From Rotaria sp. Silwood1 (Eukaryota; Rotifera; Eurotatoria; Philodinida; Philodinidae), in NCBI GenBank assembly GCA_905250075.1, contig CAJNOP010000105.1, forward strand, positions 372,434-436,433: 64,000 nucleotides of DNA. The letters are read 5' to 3'. The notes under the pieces were generated by a model, which ran no database searches, was not told the origin of the DNA, and saw nothing but the letters and a program-made list of their open reading frames with translations. Within the stretch, counting starts at the first letter, position 1; each line of letters opens with the position of its first letter. The position numbers and the translations under genes are program-made. Below, one piece after another: positions 11,634 to 25,368 of this stretch.

Positions 11634-13616
11634 TAAATTGTAGAGCTATTCGTAGAAAAATCTGAAAAAAAAATTCACCAAGTAATAAAAAACATACTTT
11701 ACATTGAGTATTTATTTGAGAAGAAATCACCAGTGAAATATACCCGATTATTGTAAACATGATGTCATACAGAAAACAACATATTTCAAGTAGGGTCACA
11801 TTGGAAAGAAAATAATAAACGAAGTAAATTATAGTATAAGATGAAAAAGTATCTAAACATAAAAGAGGAGGATGGAATTATTTTTGAGTCATTATATAAA
11901 GAAAAACGAACAGTTGACCTTCACTCGAAAAATACCTCTCTCGTTCGTAACACATTTGTTGGACGTGTGATAACAAATCGATGAAATAATCCAGCTAGGT
12001 GACGTCATTTTCATGATTGATGTGTAGCAAATTCAAACACCAATGAAATACAAGACATACACCACCTACGAAAATGTGATTCACATTTCGTCTTTCGTCA
12101 TTCCATTTTTGTACCCAAAAAACCAAGAATCCTATCAAGTATCTCTTTTACAAAAGAACGAACTTAGCAGGAAAAGCCTTAGATACACCCTAGCATTATC
12201 TTACCACATTTAAAGCTCGCATCAATCATAAAATAAAAAGAATGTTACCAAACACAGCTGCTATCTAACGAAAACTAAGCAAAGAGCCTCAAAGATATAC
12301 GTTATGCCACAGCATCTCTCTTCCAGTATCTAATTGTTCAATTTAAAAATCGCAGAAAAGTAAATTGCAAAAGCTCTGTAAAATTGTCACGGCATCGGAT
12401 AAAATCCTATATAGCTTACAAGTATTGTTCTACCGAAGCATTAGACATACATGGATCCAGGCAAAATTTTATCATCAATCTATCAGTCAGAGCTAAAAAT
12501 AGAATTATAAAATTTTTTTGTTAGTTTTATCCTTTTTGGAGTGATTTTCGAGAGATCAGTTATTATACTCGATATGTCTGTTAATCCTTTGCCGGTCAGT
12601 ATCGCTAACTAGTCGTGTAGTGGAAAGCATCAAAAATCTTCCCTGTTACTATCTATGTTGGTGTGCGCTCTCTACACATCTTTTTCGATGGGTTCCCAGA
12701 AAATGACTACTAGAATGCCGTATACTAAGTGCCAGAAGGAAAAGCAAAGAACCCAAGGAAATGGTCATACATGTAAACCACGAGGAGTTGCGACAAGTTT
12801 TAGGTTTTCTCTTTGCAGTTTAAACTATTCGGATTTTAAATATTTATCTTTCTAGCGAGGAATGTTGCATGGTTATTAACATTAGTATCAACTATTAAAG
12901 CTAATCTTTCAGCATTATTGATGTGAAAATTGATAAATGTAAAGGTAATACGATTAGGTTAGCATTATGTTTTATTTTGATGCATGTACTAAATTATCGA
13001 GACCGACTTAAACATGCTACCTATAACTTTTTAAAGTCTCCTCTATGTAACTTTTGAATTTTTAGCCGGAAAAGTTACACGTAATGAGTCTGGTTACCAC
13101 TCTAATAGCTACATTGTGTACATTTACAATCCTTAGTGTGTAAGCGAGAGTTATGCGACCGACCATCGTCTCCATAGACAACAGTACATACTTAAAGCCG
13201 AAGACAAAGTGCATTGCAGCAGGTTTGGGTACTATAGAGAAGAAATGCATGCCAAAACAAGTAGTACATCTCAATAGTTAAACAATTTTAAATTCAAGTA
13301 CTCGAATGATAAATTTAAGTTTGAAATTAGAAGAAGAAGTGTAACAACCGCCAGAAATAACGTTTTCTACACTTCTAGTGACTTCTTGCGTTGTTTTTCG
13401 ATATTATTTAGATAGTATGCAGAAAAGTTACTTTTAGTTCAGCGAATGGATCTACGTCTTATAGCGCCCTCTTTTCCAAGTGTGTTGTATCAATGGATGA
13501 GTAAACCTAACGAATACATAAACGAATGTACTCAATTCGCCTGCCATTGCCACAACTTGTCCTATTCATAAATTGCTAGACTGCCTACTCTTTCATTTAT
13601 TTGATTTCATACAAAT
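11634..13616. other. Intergenic, no supported gene
   Basis: AT-rich; open frames at 12655-12855 (plus) and 13062-13274 (minus) lack motifs and splice partners. Nothing else seen. Confidence 0.55.
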
Positions 13617-16600
13617 ATGGCCACTCCATCAATTGCACCATTATCTTTGCGTGATCGTCATATTGGTATGTCTAAATTAAATTTTCATTTTACTTAAGCA
13701 AAAAAAGTTAAATAATTTTATTATTTTTTTAATGTTTTTGTTTATATAGCTACTCTAAAACAAATGCTCAATTTAAATACTGCCCCTTCAACACTAATCA
13801 AACCAACTGGTATAGATTTAGCTTGGAAAGTTCTTATTTATGATGAATTAGGTCAAGATATTATTTCACCTTTACTTACTGTTAAAGAACTTCGTGATCT
13901 TGGTGTAACATTACATATGTAAATAATTTTGTTTAAGATAAAATGGAAACATAAAAATAAATACATTTATTATTTTATATTTGATAGATCATTAAAATCA
14001 GATCGGGATCCTGTTGATGATATTGCTGCAGTATATTTTATTATGCCAACCAAAGATAATATATCTCGAATAGCAAAAGTAAATAGATTTTATTCTAATA
14101 AAATATTTCGTTATATATATTTTTTGTGTAATTATTTGTAGGATTTAGCAGAAGGTTTATATGAATCATATTATTTAAATTTTGTTGCTCCAATACCACG
14201 TGATCTTCTTGAAGATTTAGCAACAGCTGCACTTGAATCAAATTGTCAACAAAATATATCTAAAGTAAAAATCAACAAAAAATAATTAAATATTTACTAA
14301 CTTATATTTATTATTACTTTGTATTAGATCTATGATCAATATCTTGATTTTATTACACTTGAAGATGAACTTTTTTGTTTGAGACAAGCAGGAAGAGATA
14401 GTATATCGTATTATGGTAAATAATTTTCTAAAACAAAGAATAGAAATATATATTTAAAATTTTTTCAGCTCTTAATCGACCACAAATGCTTGATGTTGAA
14501 ATGGAACAAATTATTGGAACTATTGTTGATAGTCTCTTTTCAGTGTGTGTTACACTTGGTATAGAATAAAAATTTATTAGGAATCAAAGTCAAGGTTTTA
14601 GTTATTTAGGTTCAGTGCCTATTATTCGATGTCCCAAAGGTGAAGCAGCAGAAATTGTTGGCGAAGTTTGTTTACTTTATTTCGAAAAAAAATGAAATAA
14701 AATAAAAACTTGTTATTTTTTTTTTGATTGTTTTAGAAACTTGATAAAAAATTACGTGAAAATCTACGTGATCCTCGTAATAGTCTATTTTCATCGGATT
14801 CCATGGCTACTGGAGCTTTAAGGTTTGTACAAAATTTACGAAGAAAACTATTGCATATTATAAGAATCTAGTCAGTTGTTGTTCTTTCGATTGTAAACCA
14901 TAATTTTAATTCTTTTAGCATAGAAGTAGTTAAAATACATTTCAATGTAGCATACAGAAGACAGAAAATGAGTTATGATCAAGCAAGTAACATGATGTGT
15001 ATACCATTGTCTTGAAAGAGTTAATTTACTTCTAGAACTGATCATGTACATTAATCTTTTTTAATATGTATTAGAATCATTTGTTATTTCAAAGATAGAG
15101 ACGTACAGATCCAATTTTAGTCCTAAACTCAGTTATCGGGACCAAGTTCAGAACCATAGAAAAGAGACGTTATTGAGACTACTGATTATAGTTGAATATT
15201 TTATGATCCTCAGTGACGTATCTTATAAATTATATTTATTAGAACATAACTGAAGAGGATTGATTCAAAAAAGTGCTTGTTGTCGATTAAATAAATAAAA
15301 ATAAACGAATGTTGAAGAATTTTTTAGATTTACTACGTATAGATTCTGAAATAGTTTCCTTCAGACTGGAAGCAAAAAATGCTCGATCCCATACACCTCT
15401 AGTTCGAAAATAGATAGAATAAAATAATTTGCCTGTGATTAATAACAGCAGCTACATCGTGTTTCACACTTTAATTTTGCATAAGTTGTCATAAAAGTTT
15501 TTACAAAATGTCGGTATCTTGACTATCAATTATTGAAAATTACAGCGTATTAACTTTTATTATTCTTGAAATATTTATTTTAGACTTCTATTTAATATTA
15601 CTATTAAGATTATTTTTTTTTTACATAAATCTTTTTAGCCTCTACTATTATTTTTTAGTTTTCAACGGCCTCTTCTTGTTATATTAGATCGAAGTACTGA
15701 TTTAGCATCACTTCTTCATCATACATGGACTTATCAAGCATTAGCACATGATGTTCTAGTAAATAAATTCAAATATTTAATTTAAAAAAAAACAAGAACG
15801 TTGCGTTTTTTAATGAATTAATAGGATTTTAAATTGAATCGAGTGGAAATTGAAGAAGTTGATGAATCAGTTACAACAGGTGATGGTCGACATCCATCGA
15901 AACGACGTACATATGATCTGATTCCGAGTGACAAATTTTGGAAACAACAAAAAGGAAAGTAAGTAAAATTTACATGAATAACAAAATAAAAATAATATAC
16001 TAACAACCTCTTCTTTTATTTAGTCCTTTTCCAATTGTTGCTGAATCCATTCAAGAAGAACTTGAACGTTATCGACAATCAGAAGATGAAGTTAAACGCC
16101 TTAAAAATGCAATGGTTTGTTTTAAAAAAAATAACATTTTTAATATTTAAACAGAAAGTTTCTTTTGTGTATTTAGGGTATTAAAGGTGATGCTGAAGAT
16201 TTAGCTATAAGTTTATTAAATGATACAACAAGTCAATTAACAAGTGCAGTTAATTCATTACCAGAATTATTAGAAAAAAAACGATTACTTGATTTACATA
16301 CAAATATTGCTACAGCACTTCTTGATCATATCAAAGTAAATATATATGAGTTTATTGTTTTTGAAATTTTTTGTTTCGTTTTGTTTTTATTTTATTTTAT
16401 TTGAATAGAAACGAAAATTGGATGTTTTCTTTGAAACTGAAGAAAAATTAATAACAAAACAAGTTCAAGTAAATAAATTTTCATCTCTTTTATTGATTTA
16501 ATAATTTTCTTTAACAGGAAAAATCACTTATGGAAGTTCTATCGGATCCGGCAGGTAACATTTAAAAACATATATAAACATCGGATAGTGTAGAATAAAT

Positions 16601-18855
16601 TAGACTTTCTATATTTTTCATATCTATCGATTCTTCATTTGATTGACATGCTATTTTTATCAAAAGATAGCCTTTGGAATTCTACACAAAAGGGTTTATT
16701 TTATTTAACAAATATAGTTTCCACCATTTTTGTTTGATAAAATTTCATTGTCATGTGGTTCTAATTCATTGTGTAAACTATAATCTAATGAGTTTAAATC
16801 AGTTTGTTTCAATGACTAATAACATCTGGTTATCAAAGTTAGTCCAACTATTCTGGCTAAATTATCATAAGTTTTCGCCCGTTGATCACTAATTTCATAT
16901 ATCTTGAAAGATTTTAGGTTCCAATCATACATGATTCTTTTAGAAAATTTCAAGCGTCATATTCCGATAAAGAAAAATGTTTCGATCAAATGAAGTTTAC
17001 ATGAGAAACAGTTTAATTTATTCTGTACTATGTGTTAAAATGCACAAAATAATCAAACTTTTTTTTTCAGCTGGTTCACCAGAAGATAAACTTCGTCTGT
17101 TTTTAATTCATTATTTATGCACACCAACAATGACACAAGTATAAAAACCATTAATTAATATATATCAAGTTCAAAATTTTTGTTTGTATTTAGGCTGAAC
17201 TTGATCAATATATGACAATATTAAGAGGATCGAATTGTACACATTTAGAAGCAATATCATATATCAAACGTTGGAAATCAATTAGTAAAATGAGTGTTGT
17301 CTCACAAGCAAGAGAAGGTGGAACAACAACAATGGGGTATGAAAAAAATTCACTTGTAGAGTTTTAGTAATTTTTCAATTTTTAAGAGAATTAAGCATTT
17401 ATTACCTGCTTAGAATTTAAATGGTTAGTAACTACCATGCAACACTGAAATTAGCAGTAGTGAAGTCTTAACTTTTTTCAGCTATTGAAAGTCACTGGAA
17501 AGAACTTTTAGAAATATTTTAATTGCTTGATTATGTTGTAAGTGGCTAAAAAAATATGTGCTTACTTCGCCTGAATTTTTATATGGGCCATGTCCTCTGA
17601 ATTCAAAAATGAGTTTTATAAGAAATAAGTTTGAAAACAAACTTTTTTTGTATTGATAACTTTAAGAATATTACGAATAGCTCGAAGGATTTATGAATGT
17701 TTGCTCAGAACAATCTATCAAAATATAGACTTATGATTAGAAAAATTATAGTGTATCTAAATATTCTGCAATAAAAATTTATATATTTCAGTTTAAAAGT
17801 TTAAAAGAGTTCGGATTTATCACCTTTTATTAGAATTTTTATTAAGAATTAGATTTTTTCAAAGAAATCAAGATGAAAAATCGTGAGATGAAAGTTTGTC
17901 TATAGATAGACTTAATAGTCACTAGATAGTTTTGAATGTTTCAATGACAGCAAACATGTCTTTCTCGAGATATTTCAATATCTAAGAAATATAGAGATTT
18001 ATCATAGCAGGACACAGTAATCGAGTCTATCTAGAATGACGAAATTTCCGCAAAACGGCTGTGAACATGAACATTTCTAGGGGTTTAATTATCTAAATAT
18101 GTTCTACCAGATGAAATATGAACTATGAAATATTTCGATGATAATTTATCAAATCATGAACATTGTATCTAAGTAAAAGTTATCTTTTAGAATGTTTTCA
18201 AATTTGGTAAACAAAGCGTCCAAATTTGCAATGGAAGGAGTTAAAAATCTCGTTGTAAAACAATATGTAAATATATTTTATATTTCTTATGGTACTTATA
18301 TTTATGATTATTATTTTATATTTCAGAAATTACCAGTAACAAAAATCCTTGATAATTTAATGGAATGTCGTTCATCACCTGAAACTGATGATTATCGATA
18401 TTTTGATCCTAAACTTCTTCGATCAACAGATAGGTAAATAAAAATTTTGTTTAACATTTTTAAATGAAAAAACAAAAATCATATTTGAAAGAAATCAATT
18501 CATCTATATTTTTTAAGTATTCGTCCAACAGAGAATAAGTAAGATAGAAAAGAGTTTGGTGAATTAGTACTAACATTTTAATTGATATTTAATCAAAAAA
18601 GAAATATAAACTATATTTCTATTTATAATATTTAGTATGAATGTTGCTCGTAATCGACAACCATTTAATGATGCTATTGTTTTTATGATTGGTGGTGGTA
18701 ATTATATTGAATATCAAAATTTACAAGATTATGCTAAAACTCGATCAACAATAGCAACTAAACATATTGTTTATGGATGTACAGAACTTGTGAATGCTTC
18801 ACAATTTCTCGAACACGTAAATAAAACTAAAGCAATTATTTCGTTTAATAAGTAG
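13617..18855 (+). CDS. SCFD1: SCFD1 / Sly1, Sec1-Munc18 family regulator of ER-Golgi SNAREs
   Basis: Nineteen exons: 13617-13665, 13750-13918, 13988-14078, 14142-14264, 14328-14415, 14469-14558, 14610-14665, 14737-14822, 15659-15758, 15825-15958, 16024-16114, 16177-16335, 16409-16468, 16518-16554, 17071-17138, 17194-17336, 18191-18266, 18327-18433, 18636-18855. They join to 1947 nt, 648 aa (human about 642), with no internal stop. Landmarks of Sly1 in order: an N-terminal helix region with [21 protein letters not shown] then [33 protein letters not shown]; and the C-terminal [15 protein letters not shown] ... [14 protein letters not shown]. Sly1 binds syntaxin 5/18 and supports SNARE assembly for vesicle fusion at the ER-Golgi interface. 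Most introns are 49-85 nt; three longer ones (about 836, 516 and 854 nt) hold no gene. CALML4 follows on the same strand after 227 nt. Confidence 0.93.
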
Positions 18856-18946
18856 TGCTTTTTTTTGTGTAATTTCTAGCTCACCAAATTGGGTCAACAA
18901 CATTAATCATCCATAGGACTTCTAGTTTTCATGGGCTATTATTGTT

Positions 18947-18952
18947 AATAAA
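18947..18952 (+). terminator. Poly(A) signal AATAAA, SCFD1
   Basis: Canonical hexamer about 92 nt after the SCFD1 stop and 131 nt before the CALML4 start; it would separate the two messages if they share a transcript. Confidence 0.5.
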
Positions 18953-19049
18953 ATATTCTGATTATTTTATTATAATTATAATGATTCTTTTTTCTTTCCA
19001 CTCTCGTTTTTCTTTTTCTTTTAATTCTTATCTGTTCACTTGTAGATTG

Positions 19050-19085
19050 ATTTTTAGTTTTTAATTGTTTAGTGAAATAATTATG
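19050..19085 (+). promoter_or_regulatory. 3' splice site just before the CALML4 start (cis or trans-splice acceptor)
   Basis: A T-rich tract ends in AG at 19071-19072, ten bases before ATG 19083, and a GTAAG donor follows the ATG directly. The exon would be only 13 nt if spliced in cis from an upstream 5' UTR exon, or would receive a spliced leader. Confidence 0.4.
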
Positions 19086-19764
19086 GTAAGAAATAATTTT
19101 GATTTATGTATATAAGAAATGTAAGATTTGATCGATGTTTTAGTCAAAGAATTTTAGTGAAGAAGAAATTGACAGTAAGAAATTTGAATATGATTTTAAT
19201 TTGAAAATATATAATTTTTAAAAATTAGATTTTCGTCAATGTTTTCAATTATTTGCTCCACAAGGCTATGTAGATACACCTGATAAATTATGTTTTATAA
19301 TGCGATCATTGAGTATGGCACCGACTATTGCAGAACTTAAACGATACTTTGCTAAATATAAAAAAGGTATGTCCTATTTGTCTATGAGTTGATTGTTAAT
19401 TCATCGCATATATTTAAAACTAGATGCTGACGTTGTTGAATTTGATGATTTTCTTAAAATTGTTTTGGAACATCGATCAACAGAAAATTGTCCAAATGAA
19501 ATAATGGCTGCTTTTCAACTTTATGATACACAACGACATGGCTATATTGATGCTAAACAATTAAGATACATTTTAACTCATATAGGAGAAAAATTAACAG
19601 ATAAAGATGGTAGGTAAAGAAAAAAAAAATTATAATTTATTAAGTTTATTTTTATATTTATAGTCGATCTTATTTTACGCGAATTAAATGTTGCTTCTGA
19701 TGGTCGTGTTTTTTATGATAATCTTATTCATATGCTGACCCAACCATTAACTAGACATCGTTAG
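19083..19764 (+). CDS. CALML4: Calmodulin-like protein 4 (degenerate EF-hand light chain)
   Basis: Exons 19083-19085 (the ATG alone), 19144-19174, 19229-19366, 19424-19609, 19664-19764; joined 152 aa, against about 153 for human CALML4. Starts MSKNFSEEEID and shows the four EF-hand helices of the calmodulin fold. The best match is the last third, GEKLTDKDVD ... SDGRVFYDNLIH, close to human CALML4 GEKLTHKEVD ... PNGKVKYDEFIH. The loops lack the full set of Ca-binding side chains: the third loop (DTQRHGYIDAKQ) ends in Gln instead of Glu, as expected for a family acting as a Ca-independent myosin light chain. In vertebrates CALML4 works with myosin VIIb in the adhesion complex of microvilli. Same strand as SCFD1, 227 nt downstream. 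Confidence 0.82.
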
Positions 19765-22700
19765 TTAAAAATCGACATTTCACTTCGTCGATACATTCCA
19801 TTTTAAAATCAAATATTGAATGCAATATTCTCGGGGATTTCAATAGATATTCATCGTTTTTTTTTCTATGATTAGGTTTTATGTATATTGTGCTTATGAA
19901 ATAGTTTCCTCTAAATTAGACTTTATTTGACTTCACTTATTGTACATATATTTAGAATGATTTTCTTATTTACATTAATCATATAAAAACATTAGAAAAG
20001 AACTCTTTTTTATTGTGAATCGATACGATTAAGTTGTTTTTCTTGACTGGCTTTTTTCATAATGTTCTTAGGATAAAATATACTGTACTTTTTTTTACTC
20101 AAGTCATTTACATACCTATTGTATACATTAATAATATGATTATCATTAAGTTTATGTTATTTTTTTTAAACATCAAAAACTATTAATAATACAGATTTAG
20201 CAAGTAACATCTACTGTGACAAAAATAGATTAAAGAAACACTTCATCATGAAAAATTATTAACAAAAAAAAACTACAATGTCAAAGTATCTTCGAAATAG
20301 AAAGTTATGTCGACAGTACAGTTGATAAAATTGATTATTAATAGAATCAGGGCTTGAATTATTCATTAACAAATAATATCGATAGATTAGTAAGATTTAA
20401 TATACTCATCATATGTCTATATAAAAGATAAGAAATAAAATGAAGGGTGTAGGACAGTTCTATATTAGGGTATGCTTGGAAAGAATATATATACATCCAC
20501 TCGTGTCATTAGAATCGTGTAAAAATTAACGATCTTTAAAATTAATGAATGAATATTTATAGTCAATTTTTCGTAAAAGAAACCAAAGGAGTCTCGTGAT
20601 AACTCCTCGAGGAATCAAGACAAGGATGCCCTTCGAAATCTAGTACGAGAATTGTTACTATTGCAAGAATTTTGTGTACAATGACGTTTATTATTGTACT
20701 TTTATGAGCTTCTCATAAGTGAGAGACATAAAATTTTCTTTTCTGTTCCCTGTAAAACTAAAAACCTACTTTTTTAAATGATACTTACTGATGACCTGAA
20801 TTTTGCAATTATTCTCAACAAGGCAGAATATGATTTAGTTTATAAACTAATATTAACAAATAAATCTGTTATCGCGATTAATCTAAATCAAAAAATGATC
20901 ATAATTCATCTTATTCAATAAGATTCACTAATGAAACTGTTGTTGGGATTCATCTAAGCAAGAAAGAGAACAATATTGTCCTTAAAATAGTACTTATTGT
21001 TTTAAATTTCGTTGACGGCAATCTAAATAACGAGAATACAACTTACAAAATAATGCCTATGGTATCATTAGTCTTGACATTGGTCTCAATGACAGTAACA
21101 CAGTTTATTTCTTAATATCATGTATTTCCCACCGAAGTTATAGTAGATTAAAATAGCTCCTCTAATAAAATAAAATGGTCATATCTGTTTCCTTATTGAT
21201 TAACATAAATTGGACATTAAATATTCAGTCCATAATTTCCAATTGGACACAATGTCACGAAAATACTGAAAATATTTTTTACAGTAAAATCATCAAACTT
21301 GTATTTTTTTTTCATTTGGAGATGAAAAAATATACGAATCATTTCTACGTAGATGATTTCGTATCTTTTCAAACGAAATACTCTTTCGAATAATATACAG
21401 CTACTGACTGATTAAGTAGCTAATTGTTTTGTAATAAATTTTAAACCAGATTAATAGTTATTCAATGATTGAAATGGCTGAACATTTTATAACGGTATTT
21501 GGCTGATTGATTTGCATCATATTAGCAGCTGTTGAAACTTGTCATTATTAAAAAACTATTTTAGTTATTTTGAAGATTTGATAACTATTCAAGAAAAAAA
21601 AATACATAGTTCAAGTAATTAAAACAGCTGATTTGTTTGTGTGATGATTTCTACTCATTTTTTCTATCTATGTCTTGTTAATTTATTATGTCATATTTTC
21701 GATCCCTTTTTATACTGTGGATTTAAAATATTTTTAATAGTTGCCTTTTTTCACTGGCATTGAAGACTTCTTAGATTTTGTTCGTTATATTATGGATTAA
21801 TATTGTCTTTATAAATTTTATCATTTCATATTTGAATATCTGTCACTCGTTTTATTGTTTTTGTACGCTAATTAACAAAAGTTTACATTTTCTACAAGAA
21901 AAGCGCCAACTGATTCAAACTTAATCATTGTTATTGAAGAATAAACTGCCATACATATACATCTTTATCCAGCGATCAATTATTGTAATAAAAAATATCA
22001 AATGGTAAATGCCGGTCAACTATGTATGAATACAGAAAAGCTACGCCAGGTAATGATATTTTTCTCCAATGAACTAAAATTATTACTGAGAAATATCGTT
22101 ATCTTAAAAAGGTGCCTCTTATCCATCTCATATTTATTGTATTATTGGACATTGCATATTGGTACTTGCGAACAGTTTTGAATATAGATTCAGATTGAGA
22201 TATTTCGTTAATTTTTTTCGGTATTATTGTTGAATATTCTAGTATTTATAAATATAAAATTCATTTGAATAACTTCAACTTTTTTCGTTGAATATGTGCA
22301 GATTCGAACAAATCAACAGTAATCGGCTTGCTTGAGCAATCAACCACGGAGATTAAACATTGTCTACAAAGTATGATTGACGATAGTCATATTAATGGTT
22401 CGGTTACCAGCGAAAGCTCGTTACATAAACTTGAAAAAAAGAACCGTTATTCAGTATGATTATTAATTATATCATACATTGTTTGTACATTTTTTAAGTC
22501 GACACTCTTTGTTAGCTAAGTATCTCCCAAGCAATTTATTTGAGCAGTTGCGGTTGCACAAAACAGCTGCTGAATATTATATCTGTCGCTGTTTTCAACA
22601 GAACATTATTTTTTAAAACTTCTCCACGTTCTGTATCAATTATCTGCAGATGATATCATCTAGTTCTTTATTGATAAGTTTTCTGACATTGTTTTTCCTC

Positions 22701-23258
22701 TTTTTCATTCTAAAACTCCTTGAACTTAAGAAAACCTTTAAAAAATTTACCGAAAAATTTCAGTCGCCGATCAATACATCGGCTCTCACTTGTAACTACG
22801 TAGCATTTAACAAAGAAGAAAAGATTTTTTTATTTGGCATTTGTATTCTAGGGTTTTCGAAGACTTTGTTACCTTTGCATCATATTTTAATCCTTATGAA
22901 GCAGATAAAGCTGCATATTAAATATCTACCTTGAATACAAACTGGAATGGTCCTAAACATTATTTCTGACAAACAGTAAAAGGTCATGTTAAATGTGACT
23001 AGCAACAAATGGTCTATTTGCAAGGTGAAATTTACGTTACATGTGATCTTCTTATTTCTCCTGATCCATGAAGTATAAGATTTGTATTTTCTGCGTGTAT
23101 ATCCTTAGAAAGTGTTTATGAATGTAGTAAGAATGAAATGGATAAAATAACTGTCAAATACAACAACGATTTATGTAGTTATCCAACCTTAACTTATATT
23201 ATTTATTTCATATATCTTATACATCATGAAAAACCATTAACATTAAAAATTTCTTAAG
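19765..23258. other. Long intergenic stretch, possible gene debris
   Basis: AT-rich with no gene supported. A 50-codon stop-free block at 22302-22459 and an ATG frame at 22650-22934 (94 codons, hydrophobic start) have partly protein-like composition and could be remnants of the same unknown gene as the blocks from 23259 on, but reading frames do not join cleanly. Confidence 0.4.
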
Positions 23259-24082
23259 CCGCAAATGATATTCTTGTACATACAAGTGATAAATACAATA
23301 ATATAGTGATAGCATTTCAAGGACATCAAGATATATTTTGCACATTATTTTCTAAATCATCTAAATCGTGTGATCTTTTATATCGTATTTGTGGGTTATT
23401 ACATCTACTTCATTATGCTTGTAGTTATGTTTTAAAAGCAAGACAAATAAATGAATATTTCTATTATCTTCTAAGTTTTAACAGGCTGAACTACAACTAA
23501 AATACTTAAGTTTTGATGATATAGCAGTAGAATCAATTCAAAAGATGACTACATTAGCAAAAGAAAATGTAGTTGAATATCTCAATATTTCACCGGAAAT
23601 AACTCAAATAGCTGTTAAACTAATGAAAATTTATGTTGATACTAAAACGCTTCTATATGGTTTACCATCCATGACTATTTCACCATCCCATCAGATGAAT
23701 ATTAATCCAATTATTTCTCAATAAATACTAATGATAAAACAAAACGCATATTATAGTGGTTTTTCAACTTTATCATCCTCAATATGTTCATTTGATAATT
23801 CAACAGTTCATGCTACCAGTAAGAAAATATTGCTCTATCATGATCGACAAAATATCAGGCAAATGGCTTGCACATACACCTTATGGATAAAAGATTATAT
23901 TTTATGAACATAGAAGTTACCAATTATTTCATGGTTTTATTATTTATTTATTTATAGCGTCCTGGTGTCAATACAGAAAATATGAAGGAAATCTTAGAAA
24001 TAAGTCAAAAAGTTCTGATATTTCAATCAGCAAGAGCACATTTAATAGCACGAACGAACAGAGAAATAAGATACAAATTGTC
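23259..24082 (+). pseudogene. Unrecognised exon-like blocks, gene fragment or decayed gene
   Basis: Three blocks look like exons. 23259-23428 (after TTAAG, 56 full codons) joins in phase 0 to 23485-23724 (after TTTTAACAG, 79 codons then TAA). The second block is helix-like (FDDIAVESIQKMTTLAKEN) and ends in stop. A further stop-free block, 23958-24082, begins after TTTATAG. The donor of the first block is GTTTTA, which is weak. No family is recognised and no start was found, so it may be a broken gene or one with missed exons. Codon use is like that of the host genes. Confidence 0.35.
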
Positions 24083-25024
24083 GTATGAAATATTTTTTAT
24101 TGTTTTTCTCTTATTAATAGATATTTGTTTGTTTTAGCAAATAAGTTTGATTCAGTAATTAAAGTATTCCACTCATACGATAATAAAATGGTTTTTTTCT
24201 TCTATTTTCTAAAAAAGTAAACACCTTTTCTAGTGCACTTCTAGAATTTTTCAATTCAAAATCACAAAGGAAAACTTTTCGAACGATATATTTGACAACG
24301 ATGCAGTCTTTTACTCAATCAAAAAAAGACTTCAAAGCGATTCTGTTTCGAGAAAACTTCTACTAATGAAAAAAACATAATGAAAATGGCATATGTCAGG
24401 AGATATGTACCAATCATAGATGTTCTTGTATCCTAACGATGAGAATATTTAGTTCTTTTTCTTTACAATAAATTCATATTTAACAATAACAAAAAGAATC
24501 TGCTGAATCAATGAATATGTTCGACGTATTAAGATCATGTTTGTGGTGTGATTGTGCTATTGTTGTACCATAACTTTCAGGATCATTGAATGATATGATT
24601 TTACCTGTTAACCTAACAAAGAATCAATACAACGAAACATATGTTTCTGTGATAAGACTGAGCTTCTCGTCTTCTCACTTTTGATTGAGTTACTGTGCTG
24701 AAACAACTTGATATCCTTTGTTGTTTTACTCAAACACACAAAATTAATTTTGCAACGTCGTCTCTATAAATAATTTTTATAATATGGCAGCACAAAAAAG
24801 TATATATCAAAGTTATCCTAGCAAATCTAATCCGATACAACAGAAGACTATACTGTCTGTTGACCAGAGATTAAAATAAGGTATCTTCAGTTTACAGACT
24901 AAAGATTTTTTCAGCGGATGACAAGCTCTGAACAGTTCCAATTCATGTATAGATTTTTCACCTTTTTTCTGAGACTTGACTCATAGTACTTCCTCCTAGC
25001 TGTACAGAATATATAAATTTATTT
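24083..25024. other. Intergenic, repeat-derived in part
   Basis: No gene supported. Probably includes upstream remains of the MULE element whose transposase fragment follows, but I could not fix its ends. Confidence 0.4.
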
Positions 25025-25368
25025 GCATTTTTAATAGAACAATATGATACGTGGAATGCAGATGGAGCATTTTAAACAGTTACGAAAATATTTACACAAT
25101 TGTACACAATACATGAATGTAATCAAATTTCGATAAAACCATTAGTATTTGTGGTGCTTGTTGATAAATTCAAACAAATATACTTACCACTTTTACAGTC
25201 ATTAATACTATACGCATACACAAATGATACGATTCAGCTCTAACATATATTTTAATCGATTTTGAATTAGCAGCGTTCAATGCTTTCCGAAAAGCGTTTT
25301 TAGATGCAAAAATTCTATTTTGTCACTTTCATTTTGCCAAAAATATCATGAAAAACGTTAAAAAATGA
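25025..25368 (+). pseudogene. Broken MULE-type transposase fragment
   Basis: Conceptual translation in two frames resembles the MULE transposase domain. The first part, up to about 25240, has an in-frame TAA near 25070 and reads through FTQLYTIHECNQ and PLVFVVLVDKFKQIYLPLLQ. The second, from about 25250 in another frame, reads DFELAAFNAFRKAF and CHFHFAKNIMKNVKK. The DFE acidic residue followed by the C-x-F-H motif is typical of these mutator-like transposases, which cut and paste DNA and make 8-10 bp target duplications. At least one stop and one frameshift show it is dead. Terminal repeats were not found. Its presence fits the fold-back element and MITE elsewhere in the window, both with 8-10 bp duplications. 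Confidence 0.68.

Noticed and set aside
11614..11799. 61-codon minus frame upstream of the 102-aa gene
   Set aside because: It joins to the following exon only through stops; composition is mostly hydrophobic AT-rich background.
13062..13274. 70-codon minus frame with Cys/Met-rich start
   Set aside because: No homology, no splice sites and no conserved motif.
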